Positions 43,801 to 52,599 are shown, numbered from the stretch's first letter. The stretch is DNA of 64,000 nt from Oscillospiraceae bacterium (GCA_017501695.1 JAFVWL010000128.1:1-64000), one strand, 5' to 3'. Made by a program: numbers and translations. Notes: a model not told the origin generated them from the letters alone.

Positions 43801-44340
43801 AAGCGGTGTGCTGACCGTACCAACCACCGTGAACGTATCGTATGCAAGGGAATCCAGCGTACTTTCCTCATTCTTATCGGAAAGCACCAGCTTCATACCC
43901 AGCGCGCTTTCTCCAAACCGGGCACCGTCCACCAGGCATTCATTGGGTGCCTGGGGCATCCGGCCATGGAGCAGGTACGGTACGGTGACCGCATCCGGCA
44001 GATCATAGACCTTATAAACCGACGCATCCTCCTGCCCCTGGAACTGGGCCAGCACATCCAGGGTGATGACCCCCTCCACATCCTTCACGCCGGAGATGGC
44101 GGCGATCTGATCCAGATTTTCCGCTGTCCAGCCATAGGAATTCAGCAGCCGCAGATCGAACATATTCTGGGCATCCATGAATTCCTGTCCGGTCTGGACC
44201 ATGTCCGTCTTGGTGGTCCGCAGGCCCACAAAAATAGCCGCGCCCAGGGCAATGATCAACACAATGGCAATATACCGGGTTATGGACTTGAGGATGGTTT
44301 GGGCAAGATTTTTGCCCATGACATTTTTCTTCATTACCAT
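40864..44340 (-). CDS. FtsX-type ABC transporter permease with a long coiled coil
   Basis: The 1158 residues begin with a membrane helix (about 20-40) and an outer domain. A Glu/Gln/Leu/Ala-rich coiled coil spans about residues 265-600 (for example LEEGQKTIDEGRQTI and ELEDAEAELRDGWAEL). An FtsX core lies at about 625-760, a second outer domain follows, and a last FtsX core is at about 1030-1150. This is the MacB-like type VII ABC plan, which works on envelope or substrate-binding tasks rather than simple transport. Its ATPase is the next gene upstream. Substrate unknown. Confidence 0.88.
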   Translation of the reverse strand: MVMKKNVMGKNLAQTILKSITRYIAIVLIIALGAAIFVGLRTTKTDMVQTGQEFMDAQNMFDLRLLNSYGWTAENLDQIAAISGVKDVEGVITLDVLAQFQGQEDASVYKVYDLPDAVTVPYLLHGRMPQAPNECLVDGARFGESALGMKLVLSDKNEESTLDSLAYDTFTVVGTVSTPLYMDMSRGTTTLGNGTVAAYVYIPEDAFDVDYYSEICVTMDGDYRIYTEEFHTAMDDMAEYIKPLLEPIAQNRYESVLADAWKAYDEGLQELQEGEAEFLDAREEALKTLEEGRQELLDAQAEIDENRALLEDGLVQLEEGQKTIDEGRQTIIDSRQQLADARADAYAQIAEGTATLMENRKTVNANLVLVAEGIVQIDNGLIRLNSGISQLESGLQQLDTMATLMESVIRLLDVSIQTTQSALDRAKENPLADERLIEALEARLQELLAERESYAQQYQEMEDNREIYSAQLEELIAKREEIQAQRAELVANQKLLQDALVAIEAGFQELADSKVLAEQEFAAAEAQIAAGELELNTAQQELDARRLEAEEGMIALEDAQKQVDEGWITYQEGYEEAMQELEDAEAELRDGWAELADAKEEINGLKSPDVFALGRNTNVSYLSLDSNSDIVEGVSAVFPVFFLLIAALVCITTMTRMVEEERTQIGTLKALGYSNGAIIGKYLAYAGSAAVLGCGLGVLVGSWIFPLILWQAYNIILNIRPDITLLIDWPLGLSVVAVYTAVTLGVTWYCCRNMLREVPAELIRPKPPTSGKKILLEYLPFWNRISFLNKVMLRNIFRYRQRLLMMLVGIGGCTALLLTGFGIKDSIMDIVDFQFQEVTLYDLEIRFADGLEAEEQEQFRDEIGRYVDQITFAHQSSVELDHNGQTRDIILIAADGDFENMMDFHSGKTSLSMPGTGEALLSIGMAEKLGIRTGDVVTLRNSDLETMTVTVAGIYDNHVYNYIIVTPDTMASQWGDAPEKQMAYLTVTDSQDPYLASTKVSAFAGVMSVTVCQDLALQVGSMLEAMNLVVVTIVICAGLLAITVLYNLTNINITERIREIATIKVLGFNAAESGAYVFKENLLLSVMGAAIGLIFGHWLLEFVMSQIKVDMVWMQARLLPISYFWSIALTLLSAVAVDFVLYFKLEKINMAEALKSVE

Positions 44341-45035
44341 TCCAGCTCCGCTACATTCTGAGGATGTTCGTTCAGGGTCACAGAGGACACGGTGCCGCTT
44401 TTGACCCGGATGACCCGATCCGCCATGGCAGTCAGGGCACTGTTGTGGGTGATGATGACCACAGTCATACCGGTTCTCCGACCCGTATCCTGCAGCAGCT
44501 TCAAAATGGCCTTGCCGGTCTGGTAATCCAGGGCACCGGTAGGCTCGTCACACAGCAGCAGCTTGGGATTCTTGGCCAAAGCCCGGGCGATGGCCACACG
44601 CTGCTGCTCACCGCCGGAAAGCTGGCTGGGGAAATTCTTCATCCGGTCACCCAGGCCCACATCATTCAGCACCTGGGCCGCATCCAGAGGGTCCTTGCAG
44701 ATCTGATTGGCAAGCTCCACATTTTCCAATGCCGTCAGGTTGCCGATCAGGTTGTAGAACTGGAATACGAAACCAACATCATGGCGGCGGTATTCCGTCA
44801 GCTCCTTTCGGTTCAGCTTGGAAATCTCCTGACCGTCCAGCATGACCTTGCCGGTGGACAGGGTATCCATACCGCCCAGAATATTCAGCAGGGTGGTTTT
44901 GCCCGCACCGGAAGGACCGACAATGACCACCAGCTCCCCTTTTTCGATCGTAAAAGAAGCGTTGTGCAGGGCATTGATCTGTACCTCACCCATATGGTAG
45001 GTCTTGCCCACATTTTCAAATTCCACAAATGCCAT
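44334..45035 (-). CDS. ABC transporter ATP-binding protein (MacB/LolD type)
   Basis: The 233 residues have Walker [16 protein letters not shown]-loop FQFYNLIG, signature [15 protein letters not shown], Walker [13 protein letters not shown] and the switch His in IITHNSAL. This subgroup powers FtsX-fold permeases. ATG at 45035 follows GGAGAT. An in-frame start seven codons earlier is less well placed. It overlaps the permease start by seven bases. Confidence 0.95.
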   Translation of the reverse strand: MAFVEFENVGKTYHMGEVQINALHNASFTIEKGELVVIVGPSGAGKTTLLNILGGMDTLSTGKVMLDGQEISKLNRKELTEYRRHDVGFVFQFYNLIGNLTALENVELANQICKDPLDAAQVLNDVGLGDRMKNFPSQLSGGEQQRVAIARALAKNPKLLLCDEPTGALDYQTGKAILKLLQDTGRRTGMTVVIITHNSALTAMADRVIRVKSGTVSSVTLNEHPQNVAELEW

Positions 45036-45066
45036 GGTTCCATCTCCAAAACCCAATATTTTGTTT

Positions 45067-45095
45067 ATTATATCACAGTATTCCGAGAATGTCGA
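45067..45095 (-). promoter_or_regulatory. Promoter of the ABC transporter pair
   Basis: Minus strand TCGACA, 17 bases, TATAAT. Confidence 0.72.
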
Positions 45096-45124
45096 AACTT
45101 TTTATGAATTTTACAAAAGGAAAA

Positions 45125-45149
45125 CACCCACGGAATAATTCCGTGGGTG
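45125..45149 (-). terminator. Terminator after the aminotransferase
   Basis: CACCCACGGAA-TAA-TTCCGTGGGTG stem, followed on the minus strand by TTTTCC. Confidence 0.75.
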
Positions 45150-45161
45150 CAGTAATTTCCG

Positions 45162-46367
45162 TTACAGGCCCATGACTTCCTTCTGATACCGGGCGATGCC
45201 CTTGGCCAGCAGCTCCATAGCCCGCTCTAGCTCTTCCTTCTTGCGAACATAGGCGATTCGTACCTCGTTGATGCCCTTGCCGGGAGTCTCGTAGAAGGGT
45301 GCTCCCGGGGCGAACATGACGGTGTCGCCGTTGTCGTCGAACTCCTCCAGCAGCCAGTGCTGGAACTTGTCCGCGTCGTCCACCGGCAGGCTGGCCATGA
45401 CATAGAAGGCACCCATAGGCTCCTCCACCTTCACACCGGGGATCTTCCGCAGGCAGCGGACCACCGTATCCCGGCGGACCTTATATTCCTCCTTGGACTT
45501 GCGGAAGAAGGCATGGTCCACCCCATACAGGGCAGCGGCGCCAAGCTGATCGATGGTGGCAACCGCCAGACGGGACTGGCACAGCTTCAGCAGCGCCGCC
45601 TGGAGCTCCTTGTTCCGGGTGACCACGCAGCCCACACGGGCACCGCAGGCGGAGAACCGCTTGGACACGGAGTCCACGATGATCAGATTGTCATCGATAT
45701 CCCGGTAACGGCCCATGGTGGGTACACCGAACTTGTCGTCATAGCAGAATTCCCGGTAAACCTCGTCGCAGATCAGGAACAGATCATGCTTCTTGGCAAT
45801 ATCGGCAATCATCCGCATCTCTTCCTCGCTGAGCACCACACCAGTGGGATTACCGGGGTTGGTGATCATAATAGCCCGGGTGTTCTTGGTGATCAGGCTT
45901 TCGATGCGCTTGCGGTCGGCGTAGCGGTAGCCCTCCTCCGCGCTGGTAGGCAGAGCACGGATCCGGCCGCCGGCAGCGTTGACGAAGGTGGTGTAGTTGG
46001 GATAGTAGGGCTCCGGGATGATGACCTCGGTGTAAGGATCCAGGATGCACAGGAAGGTCAGCAGCAGGGCTTCGCTGCCACCGGTCATGATCAGAATGTC
46101 GCTGGGGTCCAGGTCCACCCCGATCTCAGCGTAATACTTCCGGATGGCTTCGATCAGCAGGGGCATACCGGGAGAGGCCTCATAGGCCAGGGTAGTCTCG
46201 CTGAAGGTCCGGATGGCATCGTAAAACGCCTGAGGCGTGGCCAGGTCCGGCTGACCGATGTTCAGATGATAGATGGTCTTGCCCGCTTCCTTAGCCTTCA
46301 CGGCGTAAGGATGGAACTTCCGCATGGGAGAGGGTTCGCAGCGGTTGGCGTTGATGGAAATATTCAT
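45162..46367 (-). CDS. PLP-dependent class I/II aminotransferase
   Basis: The 401-residue fold-type I enzyme has IYHLNIGQPDLATP at the substrate site, ITNPGNPTGVVLS, ICDEVYREFCYD and the PLP lysine in DSVSKRFSACGARVG. It resembles aspartate/aromatic aminotransferases of subgroup I-gamma. The aro operon lacks an aminotransferase, so it could supply the last step to Phe and Tyr, but that is inference. GGGAGG precedes the ATG. It overlaps the 3' end of the symporter gene by 77 bases. Confidence 0.9.
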   Translation of the reverse strand: MNISINANRCEPSPMRKFHPYAVKAKEAGKTIYHLNIGQPDLATPQAFYDAIRTFSETTLAYEASPGMPLLIEAIRKYYAEIGVDLDPSDILIMTGGSEALLLTFLCILDPYTEVIIPEPYYPNYTTFVNAAGGRIRALPTSAEEGYRYADRKRIESLITKNTRAIMITNPGNPTGVVLSEEEMRMIADIAKKHDLFLICDEVYREFCYDDKFGVPTMGRYRDIDDNLIIVDSVSKRFSACGARVGCVVTRNKELQAALLKLCQSRLAVATIDQLGAAALYGVDHAFFRKSKEEYKVRRDTVVRCLRKIPGVKVEEPMGAFYVMASLPVDDADKFQHWLLEEFDDNGDTVMFAPGAPFYETPGKGINEVRIAYVRKKEELERAMELLAKGIARYQKEVMGL

Positions 46368-47751
46368 ATGTACCTCCCTTGGCGGCGCAGCCGCCAGGAT
46401 CTAATTGATATTCTTTCGTAAGCCGGATCAGCTCCGGACTCAGCAAAACCAGGGCAATGAGATTGGGAATCGCCATAAGCCCATTGACGGTTTCGGAAAC
46501 AGTCCAAACCATTCCCGTATTCAAAACAGCCCCCAGCACCACAGTGATCCCCTGGAGCCAGGCAAAGGTCTTCCAGGCACCCTTTCCAAACAAATACTGG
46601 GCACACCGGGCACCGTACAGGCCCCAGCCCAACACGGTGGCAAAGGCGAAGCAGCAGGTTTCCAGGGCAATCAAAACTGCCGACCAGCTTCCAAGCACCT
46701 GTGTAAAGGCACGGGTGGTCAATGCCAAGCCCTCATCTCGTCCGTATGGAATCTCCACCCCGCTGACCAGGATCACGAGCCCCGTCAGAGTGCAGATCAC
46801 CACCGTGTCCAAAAAGACCTCCACAATCCCCATCATCCCCTGCTCCACAGGATGCCGGACCCGGGCAGAGCCGTGGGCCATGGAGGCAGTGCCCATGCCC
46901 GCTTCGTTGGTAAACACACCCCGGGAAACGCCTGTCCGCAAAGCCTGAAAGGCGGACCCGATGACGCCGCCGGTAACCGCCCCGGGCGTAAAGGCCCCCT
47001 GAAAGATCTGAGTAAAAGCGTGAGGAACCGCTTCCCACCGGAGGATCAGCACCCCGCAGGACAGCAGAATGTAGGCCGCAGCCGCAAAGGGAACCAGGGC
47101 TTCCGCGATCAGGCCGATCCGTTTTGCCCCACCCAGGAGCATGGACACCACCATAACCGCCAGCAGGAGCCCCAGGATCCAGTCCCAGGCAGGATCCGCG
47201 TTCATGCCAAAGCATTGCAGCACACTGTGGACCCCGGTAACCACCGCGTTGATCTGGGTGCAGTTTCCAACCCCGAAGGCCGCAACCACACCGAAAAAGC
47301 AGTAAACCGCCGCCAGGGGCTTCCAGGCTTTCCCCAATCCCATTTCGATCATATACATGGGACCGCCCGCATAGCTCCCGCCATCACGTACCCGGTACCG
47401 GACTGCCAGCGCCGCTTCCGCGAATTTGGTGATCATTCCCAGAATGGCACACAGCCACATCCAGAATATAGCACCGGGACCGCCGATGGCGATGGCTCCA
47501 GCCACACCGGCCAGATTTCCGGTGCCCACGGTTGCCGCCAAAGCGGTACAAAGGGCCTGAAAAGGAGAAACACCCTCCGATCCTTTTTCTTTTCGGAACA
47601 GTCTGGCAAAGAAAAGCCGAAGGGACTTGGGAAACAGCGTAAGCTGGGCAAAGCCCGTGCGGACGCTCAGATACAGCCCCACACCGAGAATCAAGGCCAA
47701 CGCGGGAACTCCCCACACGATGCCGTTGACCGTTTCCAGGATCTTCGTCAT
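46291..47751 (-). CDS. Alanine/glycine:cation symporter (AGCS family)
   Basis: The 486-residue polytopic membrane protein takes up small amino acids with sodium. The family signature GTGNLAGVAGAIAIGGPGA lies near residue 75. FTNEAGMGTASMAHG and the long last helices follow. The normal C-terminus would be near LTKEYQLDP. The frame instead runs about 30 further residues into the next gene, suggesting loss of the original stop. A promoter lies just upstream. Confidence 0.9.
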   Translation of the reverse strand: MTKILETVNGIVWGVPALALILGVGLYLSVRTGFAQLTLFPKSLRLFFARLFRKEKGSEGVSPFQALCTALAATVGTGNLAGVAGAIAIGGPGAIFWMWLCAILGMITKFAEAALAVRYRVRDGGSYAGGPMYMIEMGLGKAWKPLAAVYCFFGVVAAFGVGNCTQINAVVTGVHSVLQCFGMNADPAWDWILGLLLAVMVVSMLLGGAKRIGLIAEALVPFAAAAYILLSCGVLILRWEAVPHAFTQIFQGAFTPGAVTGGVIGSAFQALRTGVSRGVFTNEAGMGTASMAHGSARVRHPVEQGMMGIVEVFLDTVVICTLTGLVILVSGVEIPYGRDEGLALTTRAFTQVLGSWSAVLIALETCCFAFATVLGWGLYGARCAQYLFGKGAWKTFAWLQGITVVLGAVLNTGMVWTVSETVNGLMAIPNLIALVLLSPELIRLTKEYQLDPGGCAAKGGTYEYFHQRQPLRTLSHAEVPSLRREG

Positions 47752-47762
47752 AATGCCCTCCT

Positions 47763-47791
47763 AGCATACCACTTTTTTGTCCATGTTGCAA
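47763..47791 (-). promoter_or_regulatory. Promoter of the symporter gene
   Basis: Minus strand TTGCAA, 17 bases, TATGCT, then AGGAGGG before the start codon. Confidence 0.7.
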
Positions 47792-47823
47792 GAGAAATCT
47801 TCCCTGATTCATAGACTTTGCAC

Positions 47824-47854
47824 AAAAAAACAGCTCTCCCATTGGGAGAACTGC
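47824..47854 (-). terminator. Terminator after the ArsC-like gene
   Basis: On the minus strand CAGTTCTCCC-AAT-GGGAGAGCTG, then TTTTTTT. Confidence 0.85.
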
Positions 47855-47871
47855 TTTTGTAGATGTTTTAT

Positions 47872-48213
47872 TCATTCCCAGGTGGACCAGATTTCCGGGC
47901 AAAAACCTACGGTTGCCTGCTTTCCGTTGCGCACAACCGGAGTCTTCATCAGAGAAGGATCGTCAAAAATCTTATCTTCCTTAGCCCGTTTGTCGTCCAT
48001 GTACTTCATCAGTGTAATATCCTGGGACTTGCCATCCCAATCAATCAGTTGATCCACGCCGCCTACAGCCCGAAGCACACTGTCGAATTCCTTGCCGGAC
48101 ATTCCGTAGCGCAAAAGGTCAATGTACTGGTACTTGATCCGGCGCTCCTTAAACCAGCGTTCAGCTTTTTTCGTGTCAAAGCATTTGCTCTTTCCAAAAA
48201 TCTGAATGTTCAA
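47872..48213 (-). CDS. ArsC/Spx-family thioredoxin-fold protein
   Basis: The 113 residues start IQIFGKSKCFDTKKAERWFKER, the ArsC-fold N-terminus with one Cys. The motif is C-F-D-T, so the CxxC of Spx and the arsenate-reductase CxxS/T context are only partly met. PVVRNGKQATVGF is the expected cis-Pro strand. The start is taken as TTG at 48213, seven bases after GGAGGT and overlapping the truA stop by four bases. Likely a redox or regulatory relative, not a proven arsenate reductase. Confidence 0.8.
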   Translation of the reverse strand: MNIQIFGKSKCFDTKKAERWFKERRIKYQYIDLLRYGMSGKEFDSVLRAVGGVDQLIDWDGKSQDITLMKYMDDKRAKEDKIFDDPSLMKTPVVRNGKQATVGFCPEIWSTWE

Positions 48214-48944
48214 TATTCTACCTCCATCAGGCACAGACCGGATGCTGGGACCAGGGCACCGGCTTCCTCCCGTTTCGCGCCGAACAGCCCGGGAACGGAC
48301 TCCGCTTCCCGCTCTCCCCTGCCCACTTCCAGCAAGGTGCCAACCAGAATGCGGACCATGTTATAGAGAAATCCGTTGCCCACGAAAACGAAACGGACTT
48401 CCTGTCCTACCTGCCGGATCTCGATGCGGTCAATTCGGCGGACCGTGGACTTTTTCATCTTTTTATTGGCACAAAAGGCGGAAAAATCATGCTCTCCCAC
48501 CAAAAAGGCCGCAGCCTTACGCATTTTTTCCAGATCCAGCTTTCTGGGATCCACAGCAACGAACCGCCGTTCAAAGACACAAGGCCCTGGGCTGTTCCAC
48601 AGGCGGTACACATAGGTCTTACGGACCGCGTTCAGCCGGGCATGGAACCTGGGCTGTACCTCCCGGCAGGAGTATATGCCAATATCCTCAGGCAAATACC
48701 GCCGAAGCTGGGACAAAATCTCACCGCAGGTCATGGAGCTTTCGCAGTGAAAATTCGCCACCTGACCCTGGGCATGGGCACCGGCATCGGTCCGCCCGCT
48801 GCCGGAGATCTCGATTTCCTCCCCCAGGATCCGGGACAGGGTCTGTTCCAGCTTGCCCTGAATGGTATTGTCCACCCCAGCCAGCCGCTGCCAGCCCCGG
48901 TACCGGGTGCCATCGTAGCAAATATCAAGCCGCAGATTCCTCAT
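48210..48944 (-). CDS. truA: tRNA pseudouridine(38-40) synthase
   Basis: Makes pseudouridine in the anticodon stem-loop. The 244 residues contain the catalytic Asp in GSGRTDAGAHAQGQVANF, with RLDICYDGTRYRGWQ at the N-terminus and FVGNGFLYNMVRI near the end. Length is normal. The start overlaps the upstream 42-residue gene by 20 bases. Confidence 0.96.
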   Translation of the reverse strand: MRNLRLDICYDGTRYRGWQRLAGVDNTIQGKLEQTLSRILGEEIEISGSGRTDAGAHAQGQVANFHCESSMTCGEILSQLRRYLPEDIGIYSCREVQPRFHARLNAVRKTYVYRLWNSPGPCVFERRFVAVDPRKLDLEKMRKAAAFLVGEHDFSAFCANKKMKKSTVRRIDRIEIRQVGQEVRFVFVGNGFLYNMVRILVGTLLEVGRGEREAESVPGLFGAKREEAGALVPASGLCLMEVEY

Positions 48945-49053
48945 AGTCCATCAGTTCCTCTCTGGCTTCCCGCTCGTTATCTGCCGAGAACAGGAAATTC
49001 CCTCTCCAATCATAAACCTGAATATGACCGTAAACATATCTCATGGAATACAT
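48925..49053 (-). CDS. Small hypothetical protein (42 residues)
   Basis: The peptide begins MYSMRYVYGHIQVYD and ends in an acidic helix (REAREELMDYEESAA). ATG 49053 is preceded by AAGGAG at good spacing, supporting a real gene. It overlaps truA by 20 bases and so may be translationally coupled to it. A longer in-frame opening to 49137 lacks a ribosome site. Function unknown. Confidence 0.6.
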   Translation of the reverse strand: MYSMRYVYGHIQVYDWRGNFLFSADNEREAREELMDYEESAA

Positions 49054-49117
49054 AGCCGTCACTCCTTTTTCTTTGTGACAACAGTATACCAGGATAAAGG
49101 TCCAATATTTCGTACTT

Positions 49118-50038
49118 TTAATCAATAGTGCTTTCAATCCACTCGGTCACATCAGCACGAATCTTCCCACAGTCCAGTTCGTTCAGTACATCGTGGCGGC
49201 AGCCGGGATACAGCTTCAGCGCCACCCGGGTCATGCCCTGGGCCCGGAATTCCTTGGCGCAGCGCTCCACACCGGCTCCGTAGTTGCCCACAGGGTCCTG
49301 ATCTCCGGCGATGAAGAACACAGGCAGATCCTTCCGCATCCGGCACAAGGTATCCGGCTGCTGGATATAATGGATCCCTTCCAGCATATCCCGGGCCAAT
49401 CCGGCGGTGGGCTGGAAGCCGCACAGGGGATCTCCGTCATAGTTGTCCACCACGGCAGCATCGGAACAAAGCCAGGCATTGGGAGACTGGGGATCCTTCA
49501 CCCGCTGGTTATAGGAGCCGAACATCATTTTCTGCAGCAGCCCGCTGGGCTCCCGCTCGTCGGAGGCCTTGCAGACCATCCGGGCAAGGGACCGACCGGC
49601 CTTCAGCACCTTAGGATCCTGCCAGGCAGTACCGCAAAGGATCGCGGCACTGATGCCGCAATCGGGATACTTAGCAATCAGGGTACGTACCATAAAGGAA
49701 CCCATGGAAATGCCCAGCAGTACATAGGGCAGACCCGGATACTTCTTCATGGTGTAGCGCATAAGCTGCCGGGTGTCTTCCACTGCGGTAAACCATCCCC
49801 CATGGAAATATCCCTGAGGACACTCCTCACCGATGGAACGGCCGTGGCCCATATGGTCCTCGGCAACCACCACATAGCCCTGATCGTTAAAGAAGCGAAT
49901 CAGGGGTTCAAACCGACCAATGTGCTCGGCAATGCCATGGACCAACTGCAAAACAGCCTTCGGCTGCCCCTGGGGTTCCCAGCGGCAGCCATGGATCCGT
50001 CCCGCTCCACGGGACTCATAAAACAGATCGTACTTCAT
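49118..50038 (-). CDS. Alpha/beta hydrolase, lysophospholipase/monoacylglycerol lipase type
   Basis: The 306 residues have the alpha/beta fold with the lid-type Serine aminopeptidase S33 pattern. LVHGIAEHIGRFEPL forms the oxyanion region, VVAEDHMGHGRS follows, and the nucleophile elbow is GISMGS. The acid is in GDQDPVG and the His in PGCRHDVLNE. It probably cleaves lipid esters in the cytoplasm. It starts two bases after copA on the same strand; the link to copper is unclear. Confidence 0.88.
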   Translation of the reverse strand: MKYDLFYESRGAGRIHGCRWEPQGQPKAVLQLVHGIAEHIGRFEPLIRFFNDQGYVVVAEDHMGHGRSIGEECPQGYFHGGWFTAVEDTRQLMRYTMKKYPGLPYVLLGISMGSFMVRTLIAKYPDCGISAAILCGTAWQDPKVLKAGRSLARMVCKASDEREPSGLLQKMMFGSYNQRVKDPQSPNAWLCSDAAVVDNYDGDPLCGFQPTAGLARDMLEGIHYIQQPDTLCRMRKDLPVFFIAGDQDPVGNYGAGVERCAKEFRAQGMTRVALKLYPGCRHDVLNELDCGKIRADVTEWIESTID

Positions 50039-50040
50039 GC

Positions 50041-50238
50041 TTATTCCACAACATCGTAGCCGGCTTCCGTAATGGCAGCCTTCAGAGCCTCCAGGCTGGC
50101 GGTTCCGGTGACGGTGACATTCTTGGCAGCCAAATCAACCACCGCGTCAACAGTACCCGCAACGCCCTTGCAGGCCTTTTCCACATGGGCCTTGCAGTGC
50201 TTGCACATCATCCCCTCGACTTTGATCACAGTTTCCAT
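50041..50238 (-). CDS. copZ: CopZ-like copper chaperone from an internal start in copA
   Basis: Within the copA frame, ATG at 50238 is preceded by AAGGAGG with 8-9 bases spacing, a ribosome site as good as any in the window. The 65-residue product has METVIKVEGMMCKHC and the full beta-alpha-beta HMA fold, the size of free CopZ. This suggests either an ancient separate copZ that lost the copA stop, or continued production of both forms. The sequence shows the site; use of it is inferred. Confidence 0.6.
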   Translation of the reverse strand: METVIKVEGMMCKHCKAHVEKACKGVAGTVDAVVDLAAKNVTVTGTASLEALKAAITEAGYDVVE

Positions 50239-52545
50239 TTTATTATCCTCCTTCATAATGATAGGTTCTTCAATCGTAACCTGGGTTTCCTCCAAAACGC
50301 AGGATGCCTCCACCACCGTGGGCCGGAACAGCCGCAGCCTTAAAGCATTGGTCACCACAAACACGGAGCTCATGCTCATAGCCGCGGCACCCAGCATGGG
50401 GCTTAAAGTGATTCCGAAAGGCAGGAACAGCACACCCGCCGCCACAGGGATGCCCACGGTATTGTAAAAGAACGCCCAGAAGAGATTCTGACGAATATTG
50501 CGGATCGTCGCCTTGCTCAGCTCCACCGCACCGGAAACACCGGTCAAAGAGCTGTTCATCAGCACAATATCCGCCGACTCCATGGCAATATCCGTTCCAG
50601 CGCCAATTGCCATACCCACGTCCGCCGTAACCAGAGCCGGGGCATCGTTGATTCCGTCGCCCACCATCAGCACCCGGTGGCCTTCCTTACGAAGCTTTTC
50701 CACCACACCGGCCTTATCGCCGGGAAGCACATTGGCGATCACATGAGTGATGCCGGCCTTCTCCGCAATAGAAGCGGCAGTCTTTTCGTTGTCGCCGGTA
50801 AGCATGACCACGTCCAGCCCAAGGCCCTGCATGGCTTTCACCGCAGCATGGGAATCAGCTTTCAGCACATCCGCCGCAGCGATGGTGCCCAAGTACACAT
50901 TTTTCTCGGCAAAATACAAAGGAGTCTTCCCCTGAGCCGCCAGCTCCGGGAAATCGGGAACGGAAACCCCAAGCTCCTCCATGAGCCGCTTATTGCCGCC
51001 ATAATACCGGACTCCGTTGATGTCACCGGCCACCCCCCGGCCCGGCAGTGTCTCAAAATTCTCCACCTGGGGATAGGGGTTATCCCCCATCTTCCGCAGT
51101 ATGGCCTTGGCAAAGGGATGTTCGGACCGGGCTTCCAAAGAAGCAGCAACCGTCATCAGATGCCCCTGGCTTACGGAGGCGGGAATGATATCCGTCACCG
51201 CAGGCTTACCGGTGGTCAGGGTTCCGGTCTTATCCAACACCACCGTGTCCACATGATGCAGATTTTCCAGGGCCTGGGCATTTTTGAACAGCACACCCAT
51301 CCGGGCACCACGGCCCGTGCCCACCATAATGGCCACCGGCGTCGCAAGACCCAGGGCGCAGGGGCAGGAGATGACAAGCACCGAAATGGCGCAGGTCAGT
51401 GAGAATTCCAGACCGTAGCCCCCGATCATCCAGAATGCGAAGGTAAGGGCGGAGATGACCATGACCACCGGAACAAAGATTCCGGAGATCTGATCCGCCA
51501 GCCGGGCAATGGGTGCCTTGGATCCGCCGGCTTCCTCCACCATACGGATCACCTGGGAAAGTGTGGTATCCTCCCCCACCTTATCCGCCCGGAATTCCAG
51601 ATAGCCCTCGGTGTTAATGGTTGCCGCGGCCACTGTATCCCCGGGAACCTTTTCCACGGGAACGCTTTCACCGGTCAGGGCGCTTTGGTCCACGGCGGCC
51701 CGTCCGGTAAGCACCGTTCCATCCACAGGGATGCTGCCGCCGGACCGAACGATGACCGTATCCCCTACCCGGACCTCCTCCACAGGAAGTTCTGTCTCCA
51801 CGCCATCCCTGCGGACAGTGGCGGTTTTGGGACTCAGGTCCATAAGCTGACGGATGGCGTCGCCGGTCTTGCCCTTGGCCCGGGTCTCCAGGAATTTGCC
51901 CAGGGTGATCAGGGTCAGGATCATAGCAGCGGATTCAAAGTACAGATTTTCACTGTACAGCTTGACGGTTTCCCATTCCCCGTGACCCATGGCATAGGCC
52001 ATACGGAACAGAGCAGCCACGCCGTAGACCAGCGCCGCCAAGGAACCCACGGCAATCAGGGAATCCATATTGGGCGCACGGTTCCACAGAGCCTTCAGAC
52101 CCCGGCTATAGTAGACCCGGTTCAGATACACGGGTGGCAGGGTCAGGAAAAACTGCAGCAGAGCCGCAACCAAAGCGTTTTCCGGTCCATGATACCAATC
52201 GGGCATGGGCAGGCCCACCATATGTCCCATGGTAAAATACATCAGGACCACCAGACAAACAGCGGAACCAACGATTCTTTTCTTCATATCCCGCAAAGCA
52301 TTGTCCGCCGGGTTTTTCTCTTCCTTTTTGAGGGTCTTTCCCGGAACCGACGCGCCGTAACCGGCATCGGTCACCGCCTGAATGATGGCAGGAATCACGG
52401 ATTCATCGGCAGCCTGTACCGCCATGGTACCGGCAAGCAAATTAACTTCCGCCTTTTCCACTCCGGGCACATGATTGGTAACCTTCTCCACCCTGGCGGA
52501 ACAGGCCGCGCAGGTCATGCCGGTAACCCGAAATTTGATTGTCAT
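50041..52545 (-). CDS. copA: Copper-exporting P-type ATPase with N- and C-terminal metal-binding domains
   Basis: The 834 residues contain an N-terminal HMA domain (GMTCAACSARV) and eight membrane helices. Further motifs are TGES, the copper site SCPCALGLATP (CPC, about residue 390), phosphorylation DKTGTLTTGKP (about 435), SEHPFAKA and GDGINDAP. Unusually, a second HMA domain follows at the C-terminus (GMMCKHCKAHV), matching a CopZ chaperone. It exports Cu(I). It is divergent from an HxlR regulator. The C-terminal domain may also be made separately (next entry). Confidence 0.95.
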   Translation of the reverse strand: MTIKFRVTGMTCAACSARVEKVTNHVPGVEKAEVNLLAGTMAVQAADESVIPAIIQAVTDAGYGASVPGKTLKKEEKNPADNALRDMKKRIVGSAVCLVVLMYFTMGHMVGLPMPDWYHGPENALVAALLQFFLTLPPVYLNRVYYSRGLKALWNRAPNMDSLIAVGSLAALVYGVAALFRMAYAMGHGEWETVKLYSENLYFESAAMILTLITLGKFLETRAKGKTGDAIRQLMDLSPKTATVRRDGVETELPVEEVRVGDTVIVRSGGSIPVDGTVLTGRAAVDQSALTGESVPVEKVPGDTVAAATINTEGYLEFRADKVGEDTTLSQVIRMVEEAGGSKAPIARLADQISGIFVPVVMVISALTFAFWMIGGYGLEFSLTCAISVLVISCPCALGLATPVAIMVGTGRGARMGVLFKNAQALENLHHVDTVVLDKTGTLTTGKPAVTDIIPASVSQGHLMTVAASLEARSEHPFAKAILRKMGDNPYPQVENFETLPGRGVAGDINGVRYYGGNKRLMEELGVSVPDFPELAAQGKTPLYFAEKNVYLGTIAAADVLKADSHAAVKAMQGLGLDVVMLTGDNEKTAASIAEKAGITHVIANVLPGDKAGVVEKLRKEGHRVLMVGDGINDAPALVTADVGMAIGAGTDIAMESADIVLMNSSLTGVSGAVELSKATIRNIRQNLFWAFFYNTVGIPVAAGVLFLPFGITLSPMLGAAAMSMSSVFVVTNALRLRLFRPTVVEASCVLEETQVTIEEPIIMKEDNKMETVIKVEGMMCKHCKAHVEKACKGVAGTVDAVVDLAAKNVTVTGTASLEALKAAITEAGYDVVE

Positions 52546-52570
52546 AGCAACCCCTCTTTTCTATAGCTCT

Positions 52571-52599
52571 ATTATCCACGATTTTCCAAATAAAATCAA
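52571..52599 (-). promoter_or_regulatory. copA promoter
   Basis: Minus strand TTGATT, 17 bases, GATAAT, followed by AGAGGGG before the start. Confidence 0.65.
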
